From contig JAKUCV010004361.1 in the NCBI GenBank assembly GCA_028386065.3, positions 5,625 through 69,624 on the forward strand: a DNA stretch of 64,000 nucleotides. The letters run 5' to 3'. A program made the position numbers and the translations under genes. This document shows, in pieces, positions 19,604 through 34,000 of this stretch; position 1 is the stretch's first letter; every line of letters starts with the position of its first letter. Below the pieces are notes generated by a model that saw only the letters and a list, made by a program, of their open reading frames with translations, made no database searches and was not told the origin of the DNA. This stretch comes from Turnera subulata. Taxonomy: Eukaryota; Streptophyta; Magnoliopsida; Malpighiales; Passifloraceae.

Positions 19604-22225
19604 GATTAATATGCTGTTTTACTGTTCTGTCTTTGAAGTAGTGGACCTCAGGAGAGAAATACTGTTGTCTTTGAAGTAATGGACCTCAGCTGCTGTTGTT
19701 AAAGAATGAACCATATTTGGACTCCTCTCTGCACTCTGGTTGGTTTTTATGTACTTATGTTGTCTTTTATTCATATAATTGGGTAAGTGACCTTTTATTT
19801 CTCTTCATTTTCAGAAAGTGTTTCATATTATATTCCAATTAATTCTATTTTATCTTTTTTTACTTATAAGGGTTTTTATTTTAATTTTAGAGAAGAGTAA
19901 TTAGCACCACAAGATTGATCTTGAGTTTATATTTATTTTTTAGAAATAAATAATTTTCTTATATATTATTAATTTTTTACACTACATGTAATTGAAATGA
20001 TAAAAATAATCATAATTTTTTTTTATTTTTGGGACTAATTTTGTATTATTAATATCAAATCTAACAATTTAAATTTTTATAGCATGCGGCAGCCATTCAG
20101 CATAATCATGCAAAATTTCAACCGCACATGAATGTCTCCCACTTATGTTTCATCGTGCCAATTTTTTTTTCTCCTTCTGTCTCTCAATATAAGAGTTTTA
20201 AGGATTCTGTACAATTCTTAAGAAAAGTATTAAATAAGTTTAATTTCATCAAATTTTATTGTTAAGATTACCAACCTACCCTTTATATTATCCAACAACA
20301 AAACCTCTCCTTTTTATTTCTCCCTCCGTCCCGAATTAATTGTGGTTTGAGGGATCCTCACGCAAATAAAGGAAGATAATAAATAGTCTAGAATCTACGA
20401 TTATTTAACTAATTTACCCTAATTTCAATTTAATTTAAAATATATAAATTAGAGTAATTGTTGTGTAAAATCTAGGATATGTGTGGAAAGAACTCAATTA
20501 ATGATCATTGAAAATTGTAAATGGACAATTTTTTTCACTCAAACGTCAATTAATTCAGAAGGTAGGGAGTATCTCAACAATTAAATAAGGATAAATATGG
20601 AAAGAATTCATTTAATATTTCTCAAAATTCTCAAAAGTTGTTATATTTTGAAAAAAATACAAAGGCTAAAAAATCTTAGCATATTGAGATTGTGCTGGTA
20701 GGAAAACATTAAAAAAAAAAAGAAACACATGCACACAAACTTAAGAAAAAAATATGGAAGATATAGGGAAGGTAACCTCCCATGTGGCACCGATGCACGA
20801 CAAGATTGTTTAAATGGGGGCGTGTGCGGACCGGGCCAGTTTTTGTTTCTCCAACTTTGCGATAATAGAAAAACATTGGGAGTCAAACTTCCAAGTTCCG
20901 AGGTCCAAGTTGCAGCTATGATGTAGATGTAGATCCGTATACCAACCCCTTAAAATAAATGGAATTGACCTTATTATCACTTTACTGGTGTTACACTATT
21001 ACTGTTACTGCATTGCATTTTTAACCTGTATGTTGTTTCTACCTAATTACTACAAGTTTCTCTGAATTTTGCCTCAACGATGCTGAAATAAGTAGATTTT
21101 TCTTTTTCTTTCTCTTTTGGTTGATAAGTAGAGTTGAATAACCTGGGCGGTTAGTTGACATCTAAATCAAATCACTAACCCAATAAAATTATCCGAATCA
21201 GGCCCAGAACAAACAGTCTCATTACGTTGGCGTAATTAGCCTCGCGGATCTAAGCAGGGCCAGCCCTCCCCAATTCCATTATTATTCTATATTGTAATAT
21301 GTTTGACATGAATTTTTAAGTAGCTTAATCGCTAAATTTTGGTGGTCAAAGTTTTGTCAATTCCCTTAAAAAAAAAATAATTTGTATAATTTCAAAAAAA
21401 ATAATTTTGACCCCCAAAGAATTTATTCCTGGATCTGCCCTTGGTTGGACGGCTGGCGGCTCGAGTTTGGATCTTCTACACTTCTCACGTCCTGGTTATT
21501 TTTGAATATGGAGTTTATTGATAGTTTATTTCTCAGAAGCAACATACGCATCAAGAGATTTCTTTCTTTTTTTTTTTTTGAGAAATACGCATGAAGAGAT
21601 TGAGTAACTGAAGATTACGAAAGCTAAGACGGAACTTTTTTCTTTTGAGAATTAAGACGGAACTTTAATAGCAAGAGAAATTATTATAAAATCACTGACT
21701 TAAAATCTAATATGAAATGTATATAAATGTGTGAAATCATGGACAAAATTTAGGTACTACATAAATTGATAATTTCAATCATATTTATCCTTTGGTGCAC
21801 GAGACAAAAATACGTAGAACTTCAAGAAAACATCGTAAGTGGGCATGGCATGATGGATATATTATAAGGGAAAGTCCTTTATCCGATTCAAAATAACTGA
21901 AGAAGAAAAAGAAAGAAAACTGTATTATTTGTTTTTCTTTTTTTTTTAGCTAAATTTTAATTTACACAACCTATTTTTAGCCTAAAATCGCTTTGGCGAA
22001 CAAATTTACTATTTAACTTTCAAAAATATGGAATCAGCTATTATTATTCTATTATTCTATTCGGGTTTTTCTATTTTGTGCCGTGGGACACATGATAAGC
22101 CACTAAAAAAAAAATATTTTTTTACAATCAATGAGTATTAATTTCCTACCAACCGAAATAACCTTTTCTACAAAGCAAAGAGTGATTTATATAGTACAAT
22201 TGATTCAAGAAATAACAATGGAAGG
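19604..22225. other. Upstream flank of GGT copy A (part of the triplicated unit)
   Basis: No gene was recognised. The stretch is AT-rich and is colinear with 46712-49920 (unit B) and partly with 54661-55775 (unit C). Shared blocks include AAGATTGTTTAAATGGG at 20802, 48104 and 55502, and CATCGTAAGTGGGCAT at 21831, 49707 and 55754. It serves as the promoter-side region of the - strand GGT gene. No specific control site could be placed. Confidence 0.5.
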
Positions 22226-22230
22226 TTAGG

Positions 22231-22668
22231 TGATATGGCCAGAAATACTCCTAAGCCCAATAAGATTGACCTCGTGTTCTACAAAGCCTGATTCTCCATT
22301 TAAAGGAGGCCAAACAATGACCAGTCTATCTTCATTTATAGCTTACACCTACATATGTCCAAAATGGAAGCCCAATATGGGGCATCCTCCACTAGCTCAG
22401 AGGGACCCTCCCAATGGCTTTCCCAAGGAAGCTCCACGGCAGCTCGAGGCAGGAACCTCGTGGCATCCAGCTTCCCAAACACGACTTGCTCAAGAAGCCA
22501 TGACAACTCCTTAAATCAAGAAAAAGTGGGGCTACCAAAACTTGCCCACGAAGTAAATAACAGTGTTTTTGGCTCTATATATATATTGAGTCCAACTTAT
22601 GTACAAATCAATGGCAAATTGAAGGGAATAATACAATTTCCATTTACTCTCTCAATTTTTCCATATCA
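22231..22668 (+). repeat. 5' LTR of the Tat-like element
   Basis: 438 bp, TGATAT..ATATCA. It contains a TATA-like CTATATATATATTGAG block at about 22574, the likely element promoter. Confidence 0.93.
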
Positions 22669-23455
22669 ATTGGCGACCACAGTGGGAGCCCGAGAGGTTC
22701 CCTACGAGATCCTTTTGAGGAAGGATGCGACTGGATTCATCCAACAACATTAATCCAAGAAAACAACTGGACCTGTGAAGTCGAGCACCGAGCCGGACTA
22801 GGTGAGCCTCCAACAACAACAACAAATCAAGCATCAACGAAGCTCATCTCAAAGAGGAACGATACAATCAAGGCATGTAAAGTCATGCAGAAAACAACAA
22901 ACCGAATTCAACAATCCATCGATGAAAAAGCACGCATCAACAAGTTCGATTCCATCAACAAGTGGAGTGCGTCAACGGCAACAAAAAAATCAGGCATGAA
23001 AACAATCAGATCTGTGAGATCCACACAATCTGAGCCTTGGTATTCATACAACAAGGATTAAAAGGGAAGACATCGGACAAGAAGAGTTGAATCTAATAAC
23101 CTTGCACGGCCTAGTTGCTGCTGCAACCTCCAAACAACCACGTGTGATTTTTTTCGACCACCATGGCGTGAGGACGCGCACACTGCCGAGAAGGATCACA
23201 CTATCAGAGCTGATTTAACAAAATCCACGGTATCAACAACCAATAATCAACGCAATCAAAGAAAACAACAAAGGGAAGCTGCCGGGAACCAGCCAAGAAA
23301 ATGGAGCCCGAGTGCTTCCCGTGGCCAGGACGTGACCTGATGACCACCGCCTTCCATCGACATAGCCTCACGGGACTGCAATCTAGGCAGATCATGGCAC
23401 TATCGCACGAGTTACAAACCAAAGAGGGATAGTTTACAGCAACCAACAAGAGGGT

Positions 23456-24350
23456 TTGACTACTCCACACGAAAGAATTACAGTATTCGAACAACCGAGG
23501 AATCAGGTCGTCATCTCCCCCCTCGCACAAGAACCGGTCCATCGAAAGCTCCATAAAAGGTTCAAAATCTTGCAGCTTGACACCTACCGCGGCTCTATGG
23601 ACCCGACAAGACACGTGGCCCATGTACGGATTATGTTGGAGCTACAAACCACAGACAAAGCTGTGTTTTGTAGGATGATGGCATCCACTCTCCGTGACGA
23701 TGCACAGGACTGGTACAACGGGCTACCTTCAGGCTCCGCCACCTCCTTTGTCGATCTAGCGGGGAAGCTAGTAGAGAGGTTCTGAGCCTATATCCCCCCT
23801 AGGAGGGAGTGCGCCTGCCTTTTCAACATACGGCAAAGCGAAGTCGAGATGCTGCGAGACTACATTGCTCTTTTCAACAAAGAAATATTGCAAGTGGAGG
23901 ACCTGAATGTGGGGGTCGCCGTAGAGGCTCTCAAAAAGGGGTGCCGCCTACGGGACTTTTCGAACTCACTTTCCAGGCTCCTGCCAGCAAACATCTCGTA
24001 GCTGGTGGAAAAGGCTGCCGAATACATACGACAGAACGACGCATTTTGGGTTCACAAAGCCGAAGGGTACCCTGAGGTACCCAAACGGAAAGAAACAACC
24101 GATCCTGGGAACAGGAATCCCAAGAATTTGAAAAAGGACTTTCGGGATGACCCCATCCAACTTTCGCCGTTTTTGGCACCTCAAGCCCACATTTTGGCAG
24201 CCGTCTCTATACAAGGGGACGTCAAAATACACTTGCCATAACAGGTCAAAGTACCCACTGCGGCCAAAGACCATTCGGGGTACTGCAAGTTCCATCGGGA
24301 CCATGACACAGAAGAATGCATCTATCTAAAACGGAAATTAGAGCTCCTCA
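23456..24350 (+). pseudogene. Degenerate gag of the Tat-like element
   Basis: The retrotransposon gag domain is readable from about 23500 (RTAHVRIM-type region, DDAQDWYNGLP, FVDLAGKLVERF). It continues in the same frame past two in-frame stops (after LVERF at 23783-23785 and at about 23998) to EKAAEYIRQNDAF. A zinc-knuckle-like CKFHRDHDTEEC follows at about 24285-24320. Non-functional. Confidence 0.75.
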
Positions 24351-24579
24351 TCAGGGCCGGGCGGGAAGCAAGCAAGGGTCCAAAAAGGCCGTCGCAAGAG
24401 GCCAACCCACCCGGGAAACAGCCAGGAGGATCCACGTCCTGGAGGGACGAAAGCCAGGAAGGTCCCGAAAGAGAAAGGCGGGAGTACTTATTGCTTGCAA
24501 GCGGACAAAATTTTTCCCTGAGTAGATTTGCTTCGACGAAACAGACCTCCAGGGAATCGAAACACCCCACGACGACGTC

Positions 24580-24948
24580 ATGGTGGTAGAGATGACCATC
24601 GAAGGGTTTGCCGTAGAAAGGGTCTTGGTAGATATCGGGAGCGTCTTCAACCTCATCCACCCCAACGTCCTTGCACAGATGGGAATAGGGGACGAGCAAA
24701 TACGAAAGGAGGCTATCTTACTATTTGTTGTTGGCCGAAAACGACTGAACGTATGGGGAAGCATGGACCTCCTAACCACCGTAGGGGACTCATCCCGAGC
24801 TGCTACCCACGTTCAAACATTCGTGGCATGCGAAACCAGTACCGTGTACAACGCCATCTTGGGACAAACTTTCCTAATAGAGTTTGAGGCGGTTCTACAC
24901 CCCGAGTTGCTTACCCATGGAGTTCCCAATGTCCCAAGGAGTGGCTAA
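24580..24948 (+). pseudogene. Retroviral-type aspartic protease remnant
   Basis: The frame has VLVDIGSVFNLIHP where an active enzyme of this family has D-T/S-G-S, followed by the usual YNAILGQTFL block. The catalytic triad Ser/Thr is replaced by Ile, so the enzyme would be inactive even if made. Confidence 0.75.
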
Positions 24949-25166
24949 GGTCCAGGGAAACCAACAACTTGCCCCGAAGGATAAACGACATCGATATTGA
25001 CGGAACCTTTGTGGGGGCGATCGAGGAGGAGAAACAGGAGCGTCAGGTACCTAGTCCGGGAGTTCTGAAGCCCGAAGGTACCTCCAACGAACTCCTACTC
25101 TCCGCTGAACACCCCTAGTGGCTAACGCGAAAAGGAGCAATTCTTACTCCAGAACAAACCAAGCAA

Positions 25167-27580
25167 TTGCGGAATCTTCTGGAACGACATCAAGAGGAAT
25201 TCGCATGGGAAGGTACCATCATGCCAGGCCTCTCCTTAGATGTGGCCAAACACACTCTAAACGTGGTCCCAAAGCACCCTCCTATCGCGCAAAAGAAGAA
25301 AAATTTTAACAAAGACAGGAGCGATGCCATACGCGAGGAGGTTCAATGCCTACTCCAGGATCGGTACATCCGGGAGGTACAGTACCTAGAATAGCTCACA
25401 ACGTCGTCCTGGTAAAGAAAGCCAATGGGAAATGGCAAATCTGTGTGGACTTTGTAAGTATCCGGTTCATGCAATTGACAATCAAAAGCACAAAATACAA
25501 CATGTATGCGCAGCGGAAATACCGGATACACATGGAGGATCCATGTGAAGGGAGCTAAACCAAATAACAATTTTTCATACCTGTAACGGTTGAGGTCTTT
25601 CACCCAACTGTAGAACCGAATCAGCTAGAGCCAGACAAAAGCCTCGCCCCTCTACGATATCCACACGAACCGCTGTAACTGGTTGAAGAACGTCTCACGA
25701 CTTCAACCCGAGCTCTCCCGAACTGGTGTGCTAGCAACAGAAAACGGGAGCTGTGTGGTGTTTAGTTTCTTCTTTCTTTCTCAAAGAATGAAGTGGATGG
25801 TGTGTGTTTTTCCTCTCAATTTTCAGACCTCTCAAGACTCTAAAAACTCTCTAAGACAATTGAGGAAGAGGCTCAAGAGTAATCTGATTACTCTCCACAC
25901 AAATGCATAATGGAGGGGAGCTAATGGCCAACAAGGTGGACCATTAGACAATATGATTGTGTCTCCACACAAAACATGTCTGCACTAATCCATTATCACA
26001 CAACTCATCACAGCACTAGTTTGGTTAAATTATTCTGACAATAATTGAACCAAACCAGCCCAAAGCGACCCTAGTCCAACCACGGTCCAACCGCAGTCCA
26101 ACCACACCTTGGTTCAACCATGGTCCAACCACAGTTCAACCACCTGCTCGAATCAACGGCTGTATGTGTGTGACCCTGTAGGCACTTGTACGTTCGGTAA
26201 TAATCGTAAAATCTCATTTTACAATTATAAGCAAAGAGCGGCGTCTAGCAACACATCATTGCCACCCGAACGACAAGATCAATGCTGATTCCACGTGCCT
26301 CGGAACATGTCATCGTCCCTTCGTCCCATTATCAAGATTAAACACGAGACATGGAATATGTCAATCTCGCATATGTTTAATCTCGGTTTCTTGATCCTCG
26401 AGTTAACCGGTAAAATGGATACCAATGATATCATATATCATTATCCGAGCATGGCCATGCATTTACGGTTCAACTCTATCAAGAAACACTCCGATAATAT
26501 ACCCGTTATATGGGTTGGACGAATCCCCTCTGGATCATACAAAACCCACTACACACTCATCATACACCCAATGATTACCCTTACGTCTATCCAGTTATGG
26601 ATGACCAGGAATAATATCAAAGAATATGACTCACATGTTGGGAACCTTGATGATCACAGGTCTAAGGACAATACATTATAAGAACCGCTATGGACAAAAC
26701 ATATAACGTTCCATGTAGCGTTCTTATGTGGGTCGGTCCAGTCCACAAGTTCTCTAACTTGTACCCGTATGTAGAATTCATATCACATATGCAATTCTCA
26801 ACATACGCTAGTCTTAATTTATTATTACAACCCATCCATAATATTAATCAACTAGGGACAATTTAAGAATATGAAATATTCTAGGGTTATAAGTATGTGC
26901 AAGCGTTTATCTCATAAACGATACTTATTGGAATAACCTTAATGCGTATACATGACTACAAATAATCATCCATGATTGGCTTTTGGGCATATTACACTAA
27001 CAGACTTCGCCGACCTGAACAAGGCCTGTCCTAAAGACTGCTACCCGTTGCCCAGGATTGACCAACCTGTCAACGCTGTGGCTGGATTTGAGTTCCTAAT
27101 TCCTTGGATGCCAACGTAGGGTACCATCAGATCCCAATGGACCCGGCGAACGAAGAGAAGGCGGCTTTCGTCACAGACCAAGGAACCTACTACTGCCGCA
27201 TGATGCCCTTTGGGCTCAAGAATACCGGGGCCACGTATCAATGAACAATCAATCAGCTGCCTGCAGGACAAATCGGGTGAAACGTAGAAGCCTATGTGGT
27301 CGATTTGCTCGTCAAAAGCCACACCTTCGAACAGCCCCTTCGGGATCGGGAAGAAGTCCTAACAATCTTGCAAGGATACCAAATGAAGCTTAACTCGGCA
27401 AAGTGCTCCTTTGGCATCAAATAAGCAAAAATTTTTGGGGGTACCTGGTGACGACGGAATAAGAGCTAATCCCGAAGAACTAAGGGCCATCCTGGAGATG
27501 CCCTTGCTGCAAAACATCAAAGAGGTGCAGAGATTGGCCAGAAGGGCTATCGTCCTAAAGCGCTTCATATCCTGAGCAGA
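25167..27580 (+). pseudogene. Reverse transcriptase domain split by a solo LTR
   Basis: The N-terminal part reads to KWQICVDF (end about 25452), is interrupted by the 1550-bp insertion at 25453-27002, and resumes with LNKACPKDCYPLPRID at about 27012. Further landmarks are GTYYCRMMPFGLKN (about 27185) and a ruined catalytic YxDD box (YVVD, about 27290). Several stops lie downstream of the insertion. Confidence 0.8.
25453..27002 (+). mobile_element. Solo LTR nested in the RT domain
   Basis: 1550 bp beginning TGTAAGTAT and ending ACACTAACA, flanked by GACTT at 25448-25452 and 27003-27007. Removing it and one GACTT restores the continuous RT frame, which fixes both ends. No coding domain lies inside. 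The TG..CA ends and 5-bp duplication identify it as a solo LTR. Orientation is not certain. Confidence 0.85.
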
Positions 27581-28079
27581 TAAAAGCCTGCCCTTCTTCA
27601 AAATTCGAAGGAGGCCATCCAGCAGCTCAAAGGGTACCCCACGTCCCCTCCATTGCTGACAAGCCCAAAAGAGGGGGAAACTCTGAATCTCTGCCTAGGA
27701 ATTACGGACTCCACCGCAAGCTCCGTACTTATGGGAAATAGCCAATCTGGGCAAAATTCCTTATATTACATCAGCCACCTCTTGAAGGGAGTGGGGACAC
27801 ATCATCCCCGCATTGAGAAAGCTGCGTGCGCTGTCATCCTTTAAGCCCGGCAGATGAAGCCTTACTTCCAGGCACATCACGTCGACGTACTTACGGATCT
27901 CCCATTGGGTTAGGCCCTCCATAAGCCCAAAAACTCTGGGAGAATGATCAGCTGAAGCATAGAACCCAGTGAGTTCGGAAACACTTACAAACCAGGAACA
28001 TCCATCAAGGCCCTGGCGCTAGCCGACTTCGTCGCTGAACATACATTTCAGGAAGTACCCACAGGGGAAACTACCAAGG

Positions 28080-28570
28080 TCTGGATACTGCATACGGATG
28101 GAGCGGTAATTACCCTCGACGCCAATGTCTGAGTGATCCTCAAAAGCCCCTCAGGTACACAAGTTCTCTATGCCCTCCGGTTGAACTTCCCCGTGACCAA
28201 CAACCAAGCCAAGTACGAGGCCCTAATCGCATGGCTCAAGCTCGCAACCGAGGCTGAAATAACCACCCTTTAAATCATGTCCGACTCCCAACTAGTGGTT
28301 TCCCAGATCAACGGAACCTATGGGATAAAGGAGCCCACCTTGGGACTCTATCACGCAGAAGTCAAATGGCTCATCTCCGGTATGGTCATCAATGGGGGCC
28401 ATGTCACCCTCAAACATATTCCGCGGGAGCAAAACCAAAAGGCAGATACCTTACCAAAAATAGTCAACCTCCTTAACACCGAGCTGCCCTTGGACATACT
28501 GATCAAACAACTGGATCAACCCAGCGTGGGAAGAGCAGGGGAAATTTTGGCAGTCCAACAGGGTCCCACC
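28080..28570 (+). pseudogene. RNase H remnant of the Tat-like element
   Basis: Short frames interrupted by stops read LHTDGA, NNQAKYEALIAWL, SDSQLVVSQINGTY and HIPREQNQKADTL, the ordered core motifs of the gypsy RNase H with its acidic residues. Confidence 0.75.
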
Positions 28571-28799
28571 TAGATGGATCCTATACAACAGTACCTGCAG
28601 AACAGGGACCTCTCGGCTGACCGACTGAGGGTAGCCCAACTTATCAAGCGCTCAGCCCATTTTGCATTGGAGGGAGATCGCCTGTATTGTAAGGGGCTCT
28701 CAAGTCCCTCACTCTTTTGTTTCACTCAGGAAGACGAGGAAGTTCTCCTCAGGAAAGCCCGCCAGGGGACTTGCAGCATACACATGAGAGCTCGAGCTT

Positions 28800-29790
28800 T
28801 GGCCCAACACATACTCTGCAAAGGCTACTATTGGCCTAACATAAGTTAGGGCGCAGAAAGTCTGGTTAGGACCTGCCCAGACTGCCAATTCCACGGGAAC
28901 ATAACCCGAAAACTACCAACCTACTTGACAGACATCTCAGCACCGTACCCCTTTGCACAACGGGGATGGACATCGTAGGACCATTTCCTAAAGCCTCCGA
29001 TGGGAGGAAGCACGTCCTAGTAGCTGTGGACTACTTCACCAAATGGGTCGAAGCCGAGGCTATGACAAAGATCACCTCCTCCAAAGTGACCATCTTCATC
29101 CGTAAAAATATATTCCCTAGGTTCAAGGTACCCCTGACCTTCATTATTGACAACGGGACCCAGTTTAAAAGTGAAAAATTTAGATGGTTTTGTGCAAGGT
29201 ACGAAATAGAACAGAGGTTCTCCTCCGTCAGTCTCCCCCAAACAAACGGGCAAACAGAAGTGATCAATCATATCCTCCTAGATGGCATGAAAAAAAAACT
29301 CGGAGAGGCCAAAGGAATATGGTCGGATGCTCTAAAAGAGCTGTTGTGGGCTTATTGGGTCACGAAGCGGGGTACCACGAGAGAAACCCACTACCATCTG
29401 GTATACGGTACTGACGCAGTGACACCCATTAAGAAAATGATTGCTTTGCCCGCGCCTCATCGACTTCCGACAGAATACCAACGAGGGATTCCTCAGGGTC
29501 GAACTCGATCTCAGGGCGTCATGGTATAAAATCCGAGCTACCAAATTTCATAACTCCCCAGTGAAGGAACGAACCTTCAGAGTAGGAGACTATATCTTAA
29601 GGAAAGTGGAGGCAACCGCCCAAACCTCCCAAAAGGGCAAAATCGACCCTAAATGGGAGGGTCCCTACCAAGTGGCCCAAATCCTTCTCAAAGGAACCTA
29701 TCTTCTGGCTCCCAGAATGCCTAGGAGATCGTTGAAACTCTCCTCCCGAGCGGCCAAAACAAACTCGTATGTACTAGTTAGGGTTCAGGC
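28800..29790 (+). pseudogene. Integrase remnant of the Tat-like element
   Basis: A zinc-binding end (CPDCQFHG, about 28875) is followed by an open frame 28966-29529. The frame has the D,D,E core: MDIVGPF, IIDNGTQF and the Glu in NGQTEVINH. A shifted frame (29441-29848) carries the C-terminal FRVGDYILRK and WEGPYQVAQ. One frameshift near 29450-29520 separates the two. Confidence 0.82.
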
Positions 29791-30029
29791 ATATTTTGTG
29801 ATCTTGGTTAATTATCTATGTATTGTGGTGAAGCCTTATTTTAAATAAAAAAGCCCTTTATGCTTTGAAATTCCAATTGATGTGATTTGAGTGCATTTCA
29901 TGCATAGATCCCATGTATTTTGGGGAACTTGGCATTCACAATCTGTGCATATAGTGGTTAAGTCATAGAGCATATGCATCTCATACATCAACGAGCTACC
30001 TTGATATCGAAATTCAAGAGGACGCCCAA

Positions 30030-30330
30030 GAGGTTCTTCTCTCAACAGGACCTCATCAGACGAGACATCCTCTAAGGAACACCCAAGGCTGCCCATCTCT
30101 TAACGGGGCACCTACACATGAGGTTCATCTCTTAACGGGACCTTACGAGATGAGACATCCTCTAAGGAACCCCCAAGGCTGCCCATCTCTTAACGGGGCA
30201 CTTACATAGGAGGTCCATCCCTTAACAGGACCTCATCAGATGGGACGTCATCTTAAGAACACCCAAGGCTGCCCATCTCTGAATGGGGCATCTACAAAAA
30301 AAGTCCATCTCTTAACATGCCACCTATATA
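30030..30330 (+). repeat. 90-bp tandem repeat array, about three copies
   Basis: CCCAAGGCTGCCCATCTCT recurs at about 30082, 30172 and 30262, with TCTTAACGGG-type blocks between. The array lies between integrase and the 3' LTR. Tandem repeats in this position are typical of Tat-lineage elements. Confidence 0.8.
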
Positions 30331-31060
30331 AGAGGTTTATCTCTTAAAGGAACCTCGCACTCACAGAAGGTCCAAGCAAGGGTTCATCTTCTGACAGGAT
30401 CCCATACACAGAAAGGGTACTTACAGCTGCGAGAAGGCGCAAATTCACTACCACCCTGATCAAAGGGCAAGGCAAGGTCCGTGCATCTAAAGGACCTCAA
30501 ATAGAAACAAACACCTCCAGGAAAGGTGCCAACAAAGCCAAGACATCTTAAGATCCTACGAGAAAACATCTTCAATCCCTTCAGAGGACCCAAGGCAACA
30601 AGCCCAGGAGAGGGTATCTGCCAACCTCAGGATCTCCATTAGATCCTCCAAAACAACCTCTATGTCTAATCAAGGGACAAAGGCGACAAACCCAGAAGGG
30701 GATACCTGTAGAAATCAGAAATCCTACACAACATAGTCCCCCAAGTGGACCAAAGCCTCTCAACAATAAGACAGTGGGGCTACCTTAACAACATACTTCG
30801 AATGAAAACACATCTTATGCAAAAAACAGCAGGGAACCTTAACCATCAAAAGGTACCCCAACCACAAGGAACGCTCGTAGGAGGTTCCACCCAAACGAAG
30901 GATCAACTAAACTACTTCGAGCCTATCAGGCACGCCTACCATTTCAACTTACATAAACGAGTTCTCAAATATCATCATGCAAGGAACAAAAATGCATAGT
31001 GAGGCAACGGTAGCTATCATCGTAAGATAGAGGCAAGAGTTGCCCAATACATATCATGCG

Positions 31061-34000
31061 TGAAACGCCCGTGTCCCAATTTATTAATATAAAATAGAAT
31101 TTTAATATAAAATGACTAAATTGCCCTTATCATTTCCGGGATACGAAAATCATCAACTAAACACCCGTATCCCAAATAACATTAAATTAATTACAACATG
31201 AGAAGTGACCAAAATGCCCTTCTATCCGGGATACGATATCAATAACATGATCAGCATTTAATCAAATAATAAATAATACAATGGAATCAAGTACGCAGCA
31301 GAAGACAAAAATACATAGCAACATGCATGCAATGGGCCCTATGGTTCCGACCCGAGGAGGAAAGCACCGCCACCTGCTGATATGCTCTTCTGATCTTAGA
31401 CCAGCTGACCTGTGTAAAGACTGTGAGGGGGTGAGACCAACCACTGTCTCATCGCAAACAAATAAACCAAAGTATACTAATACAAATCAACCACAAATAC
31501 TAGCATCAGGCAGTAGCAATCATAGTGCACAAATAAGTCACAATGCACAACACAAATTCATCATCAGAACTTACAACCTAAACTTGTCTTTAATCATCTT
31601 ATTATCGTTGTATTTTTTTATTATTAAGATTTAATATTTTATTAGGGCCCTCTACTGTGTGCGTCGAGCTCGGTCCCGTCTCATGAGACAACCAGGGCAT
31701 AAGCCCAATATAACCAGGACAAGGCCCAACACAATCAGTAAGAGAGAGAGATAGACAGAGAGAAAGAGGGAGGTAGAAAGGGGGAGATAGAAAGAGGGAG
31801 GTAGAAACCGGTCATCACAAACCCATATGCTAAACCGCTTACACCATGCTATCCTGCATGCAATCCCGAGGGGTATCACTTCCCGCTTGAACCAACCAGT
31901 CAACAGCCCCATAGTAGAATATTTTTATTGTATATTTTCTCAGTTATACTTAATGAGTTATATGTGCCATACATTATGATTGTTCAGGATTGTGTGGATT
32001 TAACATTTTGTTTTCAAGTCCGGGCCTCCGGCCCACAAATCACCACACTAACCACAATAGTATACCATGTTATTGAATCATAACAAAACGAATTATGCTC
32101 TACCGGCAAATCATATTCACACAGGCACGCTATGCACATAATCAGGCATATCACATCAAAAGCATCATCACTTAGACACAAAAGTGCAAACAAGGAGTTC
32201 CGCACAGCAAGCAGACATACAAATGGCATTCAATGCCAAACAAGAATTTCAACCTCATGTACCAAGTCTAAACCGAGTATTGCAGGCAGTAAAGTATACA
32301 AAGGTTTATATGTCCTCACCTGGACTGGAAGGGTCGCTTTGAAAGCCGACACTCGTTCAGCTACTCCCCAGGGTTAACCAAAGCCTAAACACATGGTCAC
32401 ATGTATCACTTAGATATTCATTCCAAAGATAAAGAGATGTACTCAGTTATATAAATTTATCGACAACAATCCTCAACCCGACACGGAACATTAGACGAAC
32501 TAGGGACTAGGCCCACTATCTTAGTAAAACTAAAGATCTACGTAAGAACCAATTTTATCAAGTTCGAGAAACTTCAAGTGTATAAGTCACGAATGACTAG
32601 GGAAACCAATGCGTGGAAACTAAGGTTTTATAGTGTAAAACTCCATAATAAATCCATTAATCATGATTAAATCTTTTAAAGAAAATATAGCCTTGCTTAA
32701 CCAACAATCCTCAAAAATAATTATATGGCTGTTGATCAATTGTTAGAGCTTGACAAAGGCCTAGCATAGTGTGTGCATAAAAGCAAAGGTTTAATAACCA
32801 GGAACTAACGAATTCAAAGAATTCAAAAACCCATGTAATAATAGTCATTCAAAGAGTCTAACATCCTATGCTGCCCAAAATTCATTCGTAAAAAACAAAT
32901 TTCATGTTATAAAACTTCCAAGTAATGGTTTTGGAAAAATAATTGACGAATTCGCAACGACCAGGTAGAATTCTATAGAATGTCCACGTTGCATCACCAA
33001 GATTTAATGTCCATAATTGACTTTGAGTTGTAAACATCCACGTGCTGTGATTGACCCATATGACCAGCTAATTGACCCGCCAAATTTCAAGTCAATGATA
33101 AGTTATATTAATGTTATGAAAACCTTTCAATGAACTATCCAAAGAAAACCCAGAAAATATAATTCCTGCCACATTGATAATTTAAACCACGGCAACCACT
33201 ATAACAATCAAAAACCAATACAAATTTCCTGTTAGTGAATGAAGAACTCACCCGCATGCTCGCTGCCCGGAACCGAACCAACCACCGCCAGTCCGATGCC
33301 AAACAACGACACGAAAACAGCCCCAAATCCACCTTGCTCCATCACAGCCACTGTGACCCAAACAATCGCCCACAGACACAAAACAAACAACCGAATTAAC
33401 CATAGAACTCGAAACACAAAAGAGAGAGGAAAGGGGCGAAATCGACAGCTTACCATGTTCGGCGGCGGCAGCAGCACGCTGTCCGTTGAGTTCTTCTTGT
33501 GCCAAAGCCAACCTCAGCCTCGACCTCCTCACGCCAGACCCTCTTGAACCTCCCATAAAAAGTTGCACTTGCAGTAGCAGTTTGTGATGGCGGTGGCGAC
33601 ATGTCCTCGCAGCTTGAAGAAAAGAAAGAAGAAGAGAAGGGATGGTTGATGGCGGCGGCTGATTTCAAAGAAGAGAAGAGAAAGGACGAAAGAAAGAGAA
33701 GAAGAAAGAAAGAAAAAAAAGAAAAGAAAAGAAAAGGGAAGAGTGGGCAGCCGACAACAAAATGGAATGGAAGTGGGAGTGAGAAAAAGAAAAAGGGAAG
33801 TTAGGGTTTTGGCCAGCTAAGACCAAAACGACGTCGTTTTGGTCTTGTGCACGGTCAAACCCTTTGCCCTGGCCAACACGACCCAAAACTCACTCCCCCT
33901 TTGTGCTTTATGTTTGTAACATCCAAAACTACGTAGTTTTTGACAAGACTACAAACATAGGAATTTTCACAAATTACTCCTGAATAAAAATTAATTCCCA

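Noticed and set aside
30030..30330. Regular repeats suggesting a CRISPR array
   Set aside because: The units are contiguous 90-bp tandem repeats without unique spacers, inside a plant retroelement.
33601..33804. Lys/Glu-rich + strand ORF
   Set aside because: It translates a purine-rich low-complexity GAAGAAGAA-type run in the solo LTR.
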